The translations under genes were made by a program, and so were the position numbers. Of a DNA stretch of 32,504 bases, positions 13,522-21,531 are shown piece by piece. The notes beneath the pieces are model-generated. The model worked only from the letters and a program-made list of their open reading frames with translations, ran no database searches and had not been told where the DNA came from. Source of the DNA: SIG452 sp045540295 (GTDB taxonomy: Bacteria; Bacillota; Clostridia; UMGS1840); the NCBI GenBank assembly GCA_045540295.1, contig JAZQGY010000035.1, positions 1-32,504 on the forward strand, in the 5' to 3' direction. Each line of letters begins with the position of its first letter. Within the stretch, counting starts at the first letter, position 1.

Positions 13522-15354
13522 ATGAAAAAGAATGTAATCGGAAAAGTGATTGCTGTGCTTTGTCTGGTTTGCATTGTTGCTGTGGGTGCTACCATGGCAC
13601 ACACTTCCGCTTTGGTGGACTGTGGTGACTGTGGCGGCGCAGGTTACACCCATGTGGTAACTTGCTTGGACTGCGGCGGCGAGGGCATTGTGGATGAAGA
13701 AGCTTGCGGCACCTGTGAGGAAGCAGGCACCGTGACCTATGCAGCAGGCACAATTGACCACATTGCAGATGCAGAAACTTTAGAAGCATCCAAAACTGCT
13801 TGTGAAACCTGTGGCGGCGAAGGAAGCGTTGCTCCCGACAGCGGCTACTATGCAACCTTTATGGCATTACTGCCTCCCTTGGTTGCAATCGGACTTGCCT
13901 TAATCACCAAAGAAGTGTACTCTTCTTTATTTATCGGGATTGTACTGGGCGGTCTGCTGGTATCCAACTGGAAACCCATTGCAGCGCTGGACTATGTGTT
14001 AAATGACGGTATCATTGCTGCAGTATCCGGTACTGCCGGTATCTTCATTTTCTTAGTTATCTTAGGTGCAATGGTTGCCTTAATCAACAAAGCAGGCGGC
14101 TCCGCAGCGTTCGGAAGATGGGCAGAAACCCATATTAAAAGCAGAATTGGCGCAACCTTTGCAACCTTTATCTTAGGCGTTTTAATCTTTATTGATGACT
14201 ATTTCAACTGTCTGACCGTGGGCTCTGTTATGCGTCCCGTGACCGACAGACATAAAATTTCCCGTGCAAAATTTGCATACTTGATTGATGCAACTGCTGC
14301 ACCTATCTGTATGATTGCTCCCGTTTCTTCCTGGGCAGCTGCAGTTTCCGAGTTTACCAAAGGAACCGGCTACTCCGGTATTGAACTGTTTGTAAGAGCA
14401 ATTCCCTACAACTTCTATTCCTTACTGACCATCGTGTTTATCATTGCCATCACCTTAATGAAATTCGATTACGGCCCCATGAAGCTGCACGAATTTAACG
14501 CCATGAACAATGATGACTTATTTACCTCCGGTGCAGAAGAATTCAAAGATTCTACCGATACCGATGCAAATCCGAAGGGTAAAGTTGTGGACTTAATCTT
14601 CCCCATTATTGTGCTGGTGATTATTTCTATTTTAGGCTTACTCTATGTTGGCGGATTCTTCTCCGGTGCAAGCTTTATTGATGCCTTCGGCGGAACCGAT
14701 GCAACCGTTGGTCTGCCCTGGGGTGCAATCCTTGCCCTTTTAGTAACCATTATTTATCTGATTGCAAGAAGAACCATTACCTTCAAAGAAGCTATGGAAT
14801 GTATCCCCAAAGGCTTTAATGCAATGGTGCCCGCAATTTTAATTTTAACCTTTGCAACTGCCTTAAAGAATATGACCGGTTTACTGGGCGCTGCTACCTT
14901 CGTGGAAGGTCTGATGTCTTCTGCAGCAGCAGGTCTGGCAGCATTCTTACCGGCAATTATCTTCTTAGTTGCTTGTGTGCTGGCATTCTCTACCGGTACT
15001 TCCTGGGGTACCTTTGGTATCTTAATCCCCATCGTAACCGCTATGTTCCCCGGCAACAGCGAACTGTTAATCATCGGTATTTCTGCTTGCTTAGCAGGTG
15101 CGGTTTGCGGTGACCACTGCTCTCCCATTTCCGATACCACCATTATGTCTTCTGCAGGAAGCCAGTCCAACCACTTAAATCACGTTTCCACCCAGATTCC
15201 CTACGCAATCACCGTGGCACTGATTTCCTTCGTGGTGTACTTACTGGCTGCCTTCATTCAGAATGCATGGGTATTATTACCCATCGGTATCGTGCTGACC
15301 ATTGCAACCTTATTTGTAATCAAAACAGTAACTGCAAACAAACAGCCCAAATAA
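13522..15354 (+). CDS. NhaC-family Na+/H+ antiporter-like protein with Cys-rich N-terminal module
   Basis: A 610-residue membrane protein. Residues from about 107 on match the NhaC-type antiporter family (about 11-12 helices; conserved segments include FIDDYFNCLTVGSVMRPV, ATAAPICMIAPVSSW, and SCLAGAVCGDHCSPISDTT near the end). These carriers exchange Na+ for H+, or in relatives organic ions such as malate/lactate or amino acids. The oddity is at the N-terminus: a signal-like or first membrane helix (5-25), then four CXXC motifs at C34/C37, C48/C51, C62/C65 and C94/C97, three of them followed by GGxG or xxAG as in the DnaJ zinc domain. By topology this module should lie outside the membrane. 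Start 13522 has AAGGAG. Monocistronic, with two terminators downstream. Confidence 0.88.
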   Translation: MKKNVIGKVIAVLCLVCIVAVGATMAHTSALVDCGDCGGAGYTHVVTCLDCGGEGIVDEEACGTCEEAGTVTYAAGTIDHIADAETLEASKTACETCGGEGSVAPDSGYYATFMALLPPLVAIGLALITKEVYSSLFIGIVLGGLLVSNWKPIAALDYVLNDGIIAAVSGTAGIFIFLVILGAMVALINKAGGSAAFGRWAETHIKSRIGATFATFILGVLIFIDDYFNCLTVGSVMRPVTDRHKISRAKFAYLIDATAAPICMIAPVSSWAAAVSEFTKGTGYSGIELFVRAIPYNFYSLLTIVFIIAITLMKFDYGPMKLHEFNAMNNDDLFTSGAEEFKDSTDTDANPKGKVVDLIFPIIVLVIISILGLLYVGGFFSGASFIDAFGGTDATVGLPWGAILALLVTIIYLIARRTITFKEAMECIPKGFNAMVPAILILTFATALKNMTGLLGAATFVEGLMSSAAAGLAAFLPAIIFLVACVLAFSTGTSWGTFGILIPIVTAMFPGNSELLIIGISACLAGAVCGDHCSPISDTTIMSSAGSQSNHLNHVSTQIPYAITVALISFVVYLLAAFIQNAWVLLPIGIVLTIATLFVIKTVTANKQPK

Positions 15355-15376
15355 AAAATCCAACGCATTGTTTTTT

Positions 15377-15409
15377 AAGAGGAACGATATTATTTCGTTC
15401 CTCTTTTTG
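15377..15409 (+). terminator. First of two tandem terminators after the antiporter gene
   Basis: 11-bp stem AAGAGGAACGA/TCGTTCCTCTT (15377-15387 with 15395-15405), 7-nt loop, T-run. Confidence 0.9.
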
Positions 15410-15419
15410 TATAACGAAA

Positions 15420-15453
15420 ACCGCACTGTAACTGCAGTGCGGTCTTTTTGTTT
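15420..15453 (+). terminator. Second tandem terminator
   Basis: 9-bp stem ACCGCACTG/CAGTGCGGT (15420-15428 with 15435-15443), 6-nt loop, then CTTTTTGTTT. Confidence 0.88.
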
Positions 15454-15467
15454 AAAAAGGATTCTTT

Positions 15468-16118
15468 ATGGGAAACACTTTTTTAGAGGTGTTTTTTTTG
15501 AAAAAGTTTTTTTGGGTTTTTTGGTTTATGGGGTTATCTTTTGTTTTTGTTTCCCTCACGGTTGGGGTGTTATGGTGGGATTATGCTCATAATAACCGCA
15601 TCTTTTATGCCAAGTTACACACGGTAACCCTGAGCAGCTATCAGGAAGAAATGCGATTTTCCTCTCCCGTTACCAAACATGAAAATCTTTTTTTGATGTC
15701 GGGGTCGGTACGAAAAATTGATAACATTTCCGTGGGCGCCGTTGCCACCGTAACCGTGGGAGGAAGCACTTACAACGGCACTCTCTGGCGGTTGGAACCA
15801 ACCTTTGACGGCATTTATTACGCCACCGTTTTCATCGACGGATTAAAGCAGATTCCCAAAGAAGATGCCACCGCCGTGATTTTGGGGAATCTTCGGCAAA
15901 ATGTGATACTGATTCCAAAGGAATGTCTCACTACCGACCAAGCAGGTCAGGATGCGGTGTTTGTGGTGCAAAACGGTTATGCCGCACTCCGCAGAGTGCG
16001 CACAGCAGATGTCTCGAAAAATGAGATGCAGCAAATTCTGGAAGGAGTTCTGCCGTCTGAAACTCTCATCATTTCTCCTGCAAAAATCCGCACAGGTGAC
16101 AGGATTTTTCCTCCCTAA
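15468..16118 (+). CDS. Orphan efflux-adaptor-like (HlyD/RND membrane-fusion) protein
   Basis: A 216-residue protein with one N-terminal membrane anchor (about 12-37) and an extracytoplasmic part. The second half resembles the beta-barrel and membrane-proximal domains of HlyD/AcrA-type adaptors: ILIPKECL, VFVVQNGYAALRRVRTADV, ILEGVLPSETLIISP, GDRIFPP. The lipoyl and coiled-coil hairpin parts are missing or very short, so it is about half the usual length. No ABC or RND pump gene is adjacent. AAAAAGGA precedes the ATG; no promoter was seen after the double terminator. Function unknown; it may be a structural cell-envelope relative rather than a pump partner. Confidence 0.65.
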   Translation: MGNTFLEVFFLKKFFWVFWFMGLSFVFVSLTVGVLWWDYAHNNRIFYAKLHTVTLSSYQEEMRFSSPVTKHENLFLMSGSVRKIDNISVGAVATVTVGGSTYNGTLWRLEPTFDGIYYATVFIDGLKQIPKEDATAVILGNLRQNVILIPKECLTTDQAGQDAVFVVQNGYAALRRVRTADVSKNEMQQILEGVLPSETLIISPAKIRTGDRIFPP

Positions 16119-16147
16119 TCCCTGCCCGATGTGATTTTGTCCGCGAA

Positions 16148-16280
16148 GGGAAAACAATCGGGTTTTCCACATTTTTTGGGGAAAACTTGGTTTTTCTTTG
16201 TGGAAAAGTGGGGAATTTCTTGTGATTCTTCACAAAAACTATCCGAAAGCCTTGGAAATACACAAATTTCATTTTCGGAT
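16148..16280. other. Hairpin-rich gap between convergent genes
   Basis: No gene. Inverted repeats include GGAAAAC/GTTTTCC near 16149-16167, and a nested structure near 16240-16281 with outer stem ATCCGAAA/TTTCGGAT and inner stem GAAAT/ATTTC. The sequence is not a recognisable copy of the dispersed element. Confidence 0.4.
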
Positions 16281-16316
16281 TTTAAAAAAAGAATTCCACA
16301 ACAAACAGGACATCAA

Positions 16317-16345
16317 AAAACAGCAGATTTCTCTGCTGTTTTTTT
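16317..16345. terminator. Bidirectional terminator
   Basis: 11-bp stem AAAACAGCAGA/TCTGCTGTTTT (16317-16327 with 16332-16342) with a 4-nt loop. T-runs on both strands serve the adaptor-like gene and the minus-strand amidohydrolase gene. Confidence 0.9.
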
Positions 16346-16346
16346 G

Positions 16347-17486
16347 TTAGGATAATACAGTTTCACAAAAGAGTTTTACGCCAATCAAAAGACAAGCTTC
16401 GTCTATCTGAAACTTGGCATGATGGAGTGGGTAAGCCGTGTCTGCTCCGCTTTGGGAACCAATTCTTAAATGTGCTGCTGGAATCTCTTTTGCAAAAAAA
16501 GAAAAATCTTCGGCGGCAAAGGTCTGCTCGCCCATTCGCACATTTTCTTCTCCCACCACTTTTTTGGCAACTACCAGATAATCGGACAGCGCCATTTCAT
16601 TTTGCAGACAGGGAGGATATTCCTCCACAGGCAGAAACGCTACGGAAATTCCTCGTTTTTTTGCAATGTCTTCGGTGAGTTTTTGCAATTTTTCAAAAAT
16701 TCGTGTTCTTTGTTCGGTGGACAGGGTACGAATAGTTCCTAAGAGTTTTGCATCATCGGGGAACACATTATAGTAGCCGTCTGTATGGCAGGCGCAGGGA
16801 GAAATCACGGCGTCAGGTTCTTCTTTCCCCAGCGCTTCAATCCCCAGAATGCAGTCTGCCAGAGCAGGCAGGGGAGAATTTGCGGATTTTGGCATAGCAC
16901 CGTGACCGCCTTTTCCCTTCACGCTGATTTCATAACGGTCACAGCCTGCAAAGGCGGTTTCGGGCAAATATTCAATCATTCCCACGGGAGTGTCGGGCCA
17001 CACATGAGCACCGAATACTTTGGTTACTTCGGGACTTTGTAAAACCCCTTCGCCAATCATGGGCAAGGCTCCGCCGTCACCCTCTTCTCCGGGCTGAAAA
17101 ATCAGCTTGACGCAGTATTTTAATTCGTTTTCGTGTTCTTTTAAGATTTTAGCGGTCATAAGCAGGATAGCGATATGGGCATCGTGTCCGCAAGCATGCA
17201 TCAGTCCGCTATGGGTAGACTGATAGTCCGCTCCTGTTTCTTCGGTGACAGGAAGGGCATCCGTGTCCATCCGAAGGGCAACACATTCTTTTTGCTCGTC
17301 TCCGATGACACAAACCACGCCCGTGTGGAACATACGCTTCACAGTGGTAATCCCGCAGTTTACCAAAAAATCTTCAATTTTGTCTGCGGTTTTTTCCTCG
17401 TTATAGCAAAGCTCGGGAATCTTATGGAATTCCCGCCGAAGAGAAACCAGCTCGTCGGTATATTGTTCATAGGAAATGTTTGCCAT
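16347..17486 (-). CDS. M20-family amidohydrolase (N-acyl-amino-acid deacylase/hippurate hydrolase-like)
   Basis: A 379-residue cytoplasmic di-metal amidohydrolase that removes acyl groups from N-acyl amino acids or related amides. Metal ligands are visible: C99-G-H101 in MHACGHDAH, the E134-E135 pair in FQPGEEGDGG, H in FGAHVWP, and the late HHAKFQID histidine. The dimerisation segment contains GKGGHGAMP. Length fits the IAA-amino-acid hydrolase/HipO group (380-400). Exact substrate is not determinable; N-acetyl-diaminopimelate deacetylase is a possible relative. The start at 17486 has GAGGTG upstream. It is a single gene with its own promoter. Confidence 0.92.
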   Translation of the reverse strand: MANISYEQYTDELVSLRREFHKIPELCYNEEKTADKIEDFLVNCGITTVKRMFHTGVVCVIGDEQKECVALRMDTDALPVTEETGADYQSTHSGLMHACGHDAHIAILLMTAKILKEHENELKYCVKLIFQPGEEGDGGALPMIGEGVLQSPEVTKVFGAHVWPDTPVGMIEYLPETAFAGCDRYEISVKGKGGHGAMPKSANSPLPALADCILGIEALGKEEPDAVISPCACHTDGYYNVFPDDAKLLGTIRTLSTEQRTRIFEKLQKLTEDIAKKRGISVAFLPVEEYPPCLQNEMALSDYLVVAKKVVGEENVRMGEQTFAAEDFSFFAKEIPAAHLRIGSQSGADTAYPLHHAKFQIDEACLLIGVKLFCETVLS

Positions 17487-17517
17487 AAAAACACCTCGCT
17501 TGTTATCAATCAAATGT

Positions 17518-17546
17518 ATTGTATCATATTTCCATAAAATTGGCAA
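17518..17546 (-). promoter_or_regulatory. Promoter of the M20 amidohydrolase gene
   Basis: On the minus strand: TTGCCA (17546-17541), 17-nt spacer, TACAAT (17523-17518). Confidence 0.65.
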
Positions 17547-17657
17547 TTGTTTTTGTCAATTTGAAACGAGAATGTAACCTTTTCTCCCTTCCCCTCATAG
17601 TTTAAACTAGAATCGTGGATTCCCCGATAAATTTTCTTATTTTTACTTGAAAATTAC

Positions 17658-17686
17658 TTGAAAAATTAGGAAAAATCGTATATAAT
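17658..17686 (+). promoter_or_regulatory. Promoter of murC
   Basis: TTGAAA (17658-17663), 17-nt spacer, consensus TATAAT (17681-17686). The leader before the murC start is about 85 nt. Confidence 0.85.
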
Positions 17687-17780
17687 AAAAAGAGTGATTT
17701 TCCTAAAAAAAGGAAGGGAGTATCTTTGGAGGATTTTTTCGTGCTTTTTTTGGCACTTTCCCCCAGGATGGAAGGAAATT

Positions 17781-19127
17781 ATGTTAGGAAATTTAAAAAC
17801 GAATCAGATATTTTTCTCAGGCATCGGCGGAGTAAGTATGAACGCTCTTGCCCTGATTTTAAAGGAAAACGGATACAAAGTGTCCGGCTCTGACCGTTCT
17901 GCCTCCAAAATTACAGACCGCCTGGTGAAAGCGGGCATCTCTGTGTTTATCGGGCAGAAAGCAGAAAACATTACCTCCGATATCGGCCTTTTAGTCAGAA
18001 CAGCGGCAGTGCCTATGGATGCTCCCGAAGTGGTAAGAGCTCTGGAGCTTGGCATCCCCGTGATGGAAAGAAGCACTCTTTTGGGATTGGTGATGAAGGG
18101 GTATCGTGAACGCATCAATGTTTGCGGAACTCACGGCAAAACCACCACCACCTCTATGATGGCACTGGCACTGATGAAGGCAAACAAGAAGCCCACCGTC
18201 ACCGTAGGCGGTGATTTCCCGCAGATGAACGGCAATCTGCTGCTTGGCGCCAAAGACTATTTTGTTTGTGAAGCCTGCGAGTATGTGGAAAGCTTTTTAG
18301 AATTTTTCCCGTCTGCCACCATTCTTTTAAATATTGAAGAAGACCATCTGGATTACTACCGTGATATTGCCCATATCCGCAGTGCCTTCCAGAAGTTTAC
18401 CGATAAAACCGAACATATCGTTATCGCAAACGGTGACGATGAAAACGTCCGCCTATTGGATTTTTCGGGTACCAAAGCGGTATTCTACGGTATGGAATCG
18501 GGAGACTATATCGCAAAAAATGTGGTCTTTTATCCCGACCGTACCGAATACGATGTGTTCTATCACGAAGAAATGCTGGCTCATGCGGTGTTAACCGTGG
18601 CGGGAGCGCACAATGTGTCCAATTCCTTGGCAGTATTTGCACTGTGCCGTGAACTTGGCATCCCCGAAGCACCTGTGCTGGAAGCACTTTATGAATTTGG
18701 CGGTGCCAAGCGGAGAATGGAATATAAGGGACAATATCAAACGGTGCCTGTGTATGATGACTATGCCCATCATCCCACCGAAATTGAAACCACCATTTCT
18801 TCCATCCGTCAGAAGAATCCCAAGCGGTTGGTGATGCTCTTTCAGCCCCACACCTACACCCGCACCAAAACTCTAAAGGATGACTTTATCCGTGTGTTAA
18901 AGGATGTAGACTGTCTCTACATTGCCGATATATACGCCGCAAGAGAAAAAGATACGGGGGAAATCAGCTCCCGTGACTTATGTGACGCCATCCCCAATTC
19001 CCATTACACGCCTGCTCTCTCCGATGCAGTCATCGCACTAAAGGCAGACTTAAAAGACGGTGACATTTTTGTGACCGTTGGTGCAGGCGACGTATATTTG
19101 GCAGGGGAAGAACTTTTAGATAACTAA
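17781..19127 (+). CDS. murC: UDP-N-acetylmuramate--L-alanine ligase
   Basis: A 448-residue cytoplasmic Mur ligase that adds L-alanine to UDP-MurNAc using ATP, the first peptide step of peptidoglycan synthesis. Seen: Rossmann-type start IFFSGIGGVSMNALA (10-24), ATP loop GTHGKTTTT (116-124), the NIEEDHLDYY metal/substrate region, and DDYAHHPTEI in the C-terminal part. Length is normal. The ATG at 17781 follows GGAAGGAAATT; an in-frame extension from 17694 adds a hydrophobic stretch that no MurC has. It is the first gene of a probable operon with the M42-like and radical SAM genes (11-bp and 19-bp gaps). No other mur/fts genes are adjacent, so it is outside the usual dcw cluster. Confidence 0.96.
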   Translation: MLGNLKTNQIFFSGIGGVSMNALALILKENGYKVSGSDRSASKITDRLVKAGISVFIGQKAENITSDIGLLVRTAAVPMDAPEVVRALELGIPVMERSTLLGLVMKGYRERINVCGTHGKTTTTSMMALALMKANKKPTVTVGGDFPQMNGNLLLGAKDYFVCEACEYVESFLEFFPSATILLNIEEDHLDYYRDIAHIRSAFQKFTDKTEHIVIANGDDENVRLLDFSGTKAVFYGMESGDYIAKNVVFYPDRTEYDVFYHEEMLAHAVLTVAGAHNVSNSLAVFALCRELGIPEAPVLEALYEFGGAKRRMEYKGQYQTVPVYDDYAHHPTEIETTISSIRQKNPKRLVMLFQPHTYTRTKTLKDDFIRVLKDVDCLYIADIYAAREKDTGEISSRDLCDAIPNSHYTPALSDAVIALKADLKDGDIFVTVGAGDVYLAGEELLDN

Positions 19128-19138
19128 GGAGTACCGCT

Positions 19139-19951
19139 ATGAAACATCCCGTATACGGTCTGGAAAAACCCTATTTTGAACAAATCGGAAAGGAAATCAT
19201 CATCTATACGGATGATACCTGTTTTGACGGGTTTTCCAATATGATTGCCGTGAAAAAGGCAGACAAAAAAATTGTGGTTGCATTCTGCGCATCGGAAAAT
19301 GCCTTTTTGGTAAATCAAATTCTGCCAAACGGCAAAGTGGGTATTTCTCCTTTGTTTGACATTCCCGAAACACTCTCCAACGAGCGGGTGCTGTCCACCG
19401 GCGGACGGCAGGGAATTTTAGATGCTAAAGAAAAAACTGTGGATTTTTGCACAGGGGATGCAAAGGCAACCGAAAAACTAACCCAGGCAGGGGATGTGCT
19501 CTATATCAAACCTACCTGTGAAACCCTGGGGGATTCTTATATTACCAATCAGATTCCCTATTTTTTAAAACAGATTTTTACCGACTATATTAAACACGGC
19601 GCAGCAAAAATTTCCGTGGCGTTTTTACGGGAAAAGCAAAAAGGTGCCCATGCTTTAGGGGTTCATTTCCCCTGCGATGAAGCTTATTTTGTGACATGTG
19701 CGGAAAATTTGCCCCAGGAATTTTGCTTTGTGAAAAAAGAGGGAGACTTTGTGTCTACCCTGGATGTGCCAAATCTTCCCGTGGCAGTTTGTAAGGACAC
19801 GGTTTCCGCCGCAAACTCCTATCTGCTCTCCTCAGGTTGCGAAAACGTGGCAACCTTGGCGCTTAAAATGAAAAAGCTGCCAAACGGCAACTTCCAGATA
19901 AAAAAGGAAGCCGTAAAACAGCTGACTGCATTTTTAGAAACCTTAAAATAA
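19139..19951 (+). CDS. Degenerate M42-peptidase-like protein
   Basis: A 270-residue protein that can be aligned by eye to M42 aminopeptidases (YsdC/FrvX type, about 350 residues). KIVVAFCASENAFLVNQI (44-61) matches the metal-binding KIMIAGHLDEVGFMVTQI without gaps but has C50 for the His ligand and S52 for Asp. LGDSYITNQI (130-139) matches the WDNR region and keeps Asp. REKQKG (164-169) matches QEEVGL but only one of the Glu pair remains. The C-terminal TRYIHTHA-type histidine is absent. It is therefore probably not a metallopeptidase, and may bind peptides or be structural. Translation probably depends on AAGGAG just after murC. The homology is my own alignment and is moderately sure. Confidence 0.55.
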   Translation: MKHPVYGLEKPYFEQIGKEIIIYTDDTCFDGFSNMIAVKKADKKIVVAFCASENAFLVNQILPNGKVGISPLFDIPETLSNERVLSTGGRQGILDAKEKTVDFCTGDAKATEKLTQAGDVLYIKPTCETLGDSYITNQIPYFLKQIFTDYIKHGAAKISVAFLREKQKGAHALGVHFPCDEAYFVTCAENLPQEFCFVKKEGDFVSTLDVPNLPVAVCKDTVSAANSYLLSSGCENVATLALKMKKLPNGNFQIKKEAVKQLTAFLETLK

Positions 19952-19970
19952 CCGAAACCGAGGACTTTTT

Positions 19971-21344
19971 ATGAAAATACTTTTGGTAGGGTTAAACGCA
20001 AAATATTCCCACACCGCCTTGGCAGTTTATTCTATCGGTGCATACTTAACCGAACATGGCGTTAAAAACTTTGTGGCGGAATATTCAGTAAATGACCCAT
20101 ACGAGTCTGTATTTTATGATATACTGGCACAAAAACCCGATATCATCGGGTTTTCTGTGTATCTTTGGAATGTGGAAAGAGTCTGTCGATTGGGAAATGA
20201 TTTAAAACTGGCTCTGCCGAATCTTAAAATCTTTTTGGGCGGTCCCGAAGCAGGCTATCGCAATTCTTTTAAAAATGATTTTCCCTTTGCTGATAAAGTG
20301 ATTGTGGGCGAAGGCGAAGCACAGGTTTATACATATTTAACGGGAAATGAAACTGCCGACGCTTTCCCCAATCTGCCCTTTCCGTACAAAACACCTCTGA
20401 AAAAGGGAAAAACCGTGTACTATGAAGCATCCCGGGGATGCCCCTACCATTGCAGTTATTGCATTTCCTCTTTGGAAAAAAATCTTCGCTTTAAACCCTT
20501 AGAACAGGTGAAGGAGGAGCTTCGTATCCTGATTCAGGCAGGGGCAACGAAGATAAAATTTATCGACCGCACCTTCAATGTGAATCCCGATGCATACGAA
20601 ATTTTTAAATTTGTCATTGAAGAAGGAGAAAACACGGGTTTTCATTTTGAAATTAAACCCGAACTTTTTTCCGAAAAGGATTTTCTCCTTTTAGAAAGTT
20701 CTCCGAAAGGACGCATCCAGTTTGAGGCGGGCTTGCAGTCCTTAAACCCCGAAACCTTAACCGCCATCTGCCGCAAAAACGACACCAATGTGGCATTTTC
20801 CAACATTAAACGGATTCTTGCCATGGGGAATATTCATCTGCACCTGGACTTAATTGCAGGACTTCCCTACGAGGACAAGCAGTCCTTTATTGACGGATTT
20901 AACCGGGTATACGCGCTTCGTCCCCACATGCTGCAGCTGGGATTTTTAAAAGTGCTTCACGGCACCCAAATCGGAACCGAAATCGAAGAATACGAAATGA
21001 AATACTCCCCCCATCCGCCTTATCAGGTGATTTCCACCAAGTGGTTATCTCCTTTTGATTTGATAGAATTAAAAACAGCAGAGGAGGCTCTGGAAACCTT
21101 CTCCAACAAAGGCTTTTTCCCAAGCAGCCTGGATTATCTGTGGGAAGTAAACAATACCAAACCCTATGATATTTTCTTATCGTTGGGACAGGCTTTATCA
21201 AAAAAACCGCCCTTGTCCCATCCCCATTTGTTCCGCTTGTTTTACGAGTGGTATGTGGAAAAATCTTTCAACAATCCCCACATTTTCTTAGAAAAACTGC
21301 AGGCGGATTATCGCCTCAAAAACCCGAATAAACCTATGTTTTAG
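19971..21344 (+). CDS. B12-binding domain radical SAM protein (DUF4080 type)
   Basis: A 457-residue protein. The N-terminal cobalamin-binding-like domain (about 1-125: ILLVGLNAKYSHTALAVYSI, DIIGFSVYLWN, FLGGPEAGY) is followed by a radical SAM barrel with the CxxxCxxC cluster C157/C161/C164 (RGCPYHCSYC) and LIAGLPYEDKQSF. A C-terminal DUF4080-like region follows. Family members are widespread in Clostridia and uncharacterised; they probably modify or methylate an unknown substrate. The start has GAGGAC 8 nt upstream. Third gene of the murC unit. Its TAG stop overlaps the left end of the 21343 element copy. Confidence 0.9.
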   Translation: MKILLVGLNAKYSHTALAVYSIGAYLTEHGVKNFVAEYSVNDPYESVFYDILAQKPDIIGFSVYLWNVERVCRLGNDLKLALPNLKIFLGGPEAGYRNSFKNDFPFADKVIVGEGEAQVYTYLTGNETADAFPNLPFPYKTPLKKGKTVYYEASRGCPYHCSYCISSLEKNLRFKPLEQVKEELRILIQAGATKIKFIDRTFNVNPDAYEIFKFVIEEGENTGFHFEIKPELFSEKDFLLLESSPKGRIQFEAGLQSLNPETLTAICRKNDTNVAFSNIKRILAMGNIHLHLDLIAGLPYEDKQSFIDGFNRVYALRPHMLQLGFLKVLHGTQIGTEIEEYEMKYSPHPPYQVISTKWLSPFDLIELKTAEEALETFSNKGFFPSSLDYLWEVNNTKPYDIFLSLGQALSKKPPLSHPHLFRLFYEWYVEKSFNNPHIFLEKLQADYRLKNPNKPMF

Positions 21345-21459
21345 ACTGGATAAAATGCGCCAAATGGGTAAACTTCACCACTCGCCGTACAGCTAAGTAC
21401 GGCTTCGGATAACCCCTGCGGGTTCAGTTTCCCTATTTTGCATCATTTTATCTGCGTCT
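21343..21459 (-). repeat. Dispersed structured element, copy C
   Basis: A 117-bp element in minus orientation. Terminal stem on the minus strand: AGAC and GATAAAAT pair with ATTTTATC and GTCT. A second stem, GCAAAATAGGGAAACT with AGTTTACCCATTTGGC, gives 13 pairs of 16. Arm 2 is GCCGTAC/GTACGGC (21384-21390 with 21397-21403). Arm 1 is AACCC/GGGTT (21411-21415 with 21420-21424). It starts inside the TAG stop of the radical SAM gene. Confidence 0.88.
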
Positions 21460-21531
21460 CTTCTTTTTTTCTTTTCATTATGCGCCTTTTATCAAACCAT
21501 AAAGTTATCCCGAAGGGAGTTTTTTTACCCT

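Noticed and set aside
16161..16207. TTTTCCACA and TGTGGAAAA, which resemble DnaA boxes (TTATCCACA)
   Set aside because: Only two imperfect sites, with no AT-rich unwinding region and no dnaA/dnaN nearby. They lie in a hairpin-rich terminator gap, so chance or stem sequence is more likely than an origin.
17694..17780. Longer murC start adding 29 residues with a hydrophobic stretch
   Set aside because: MurC proteins begin near the IGGVSMNALA motif; the ATG at 17781 has a better ribosome site, and the extension covers the untranslated leader.
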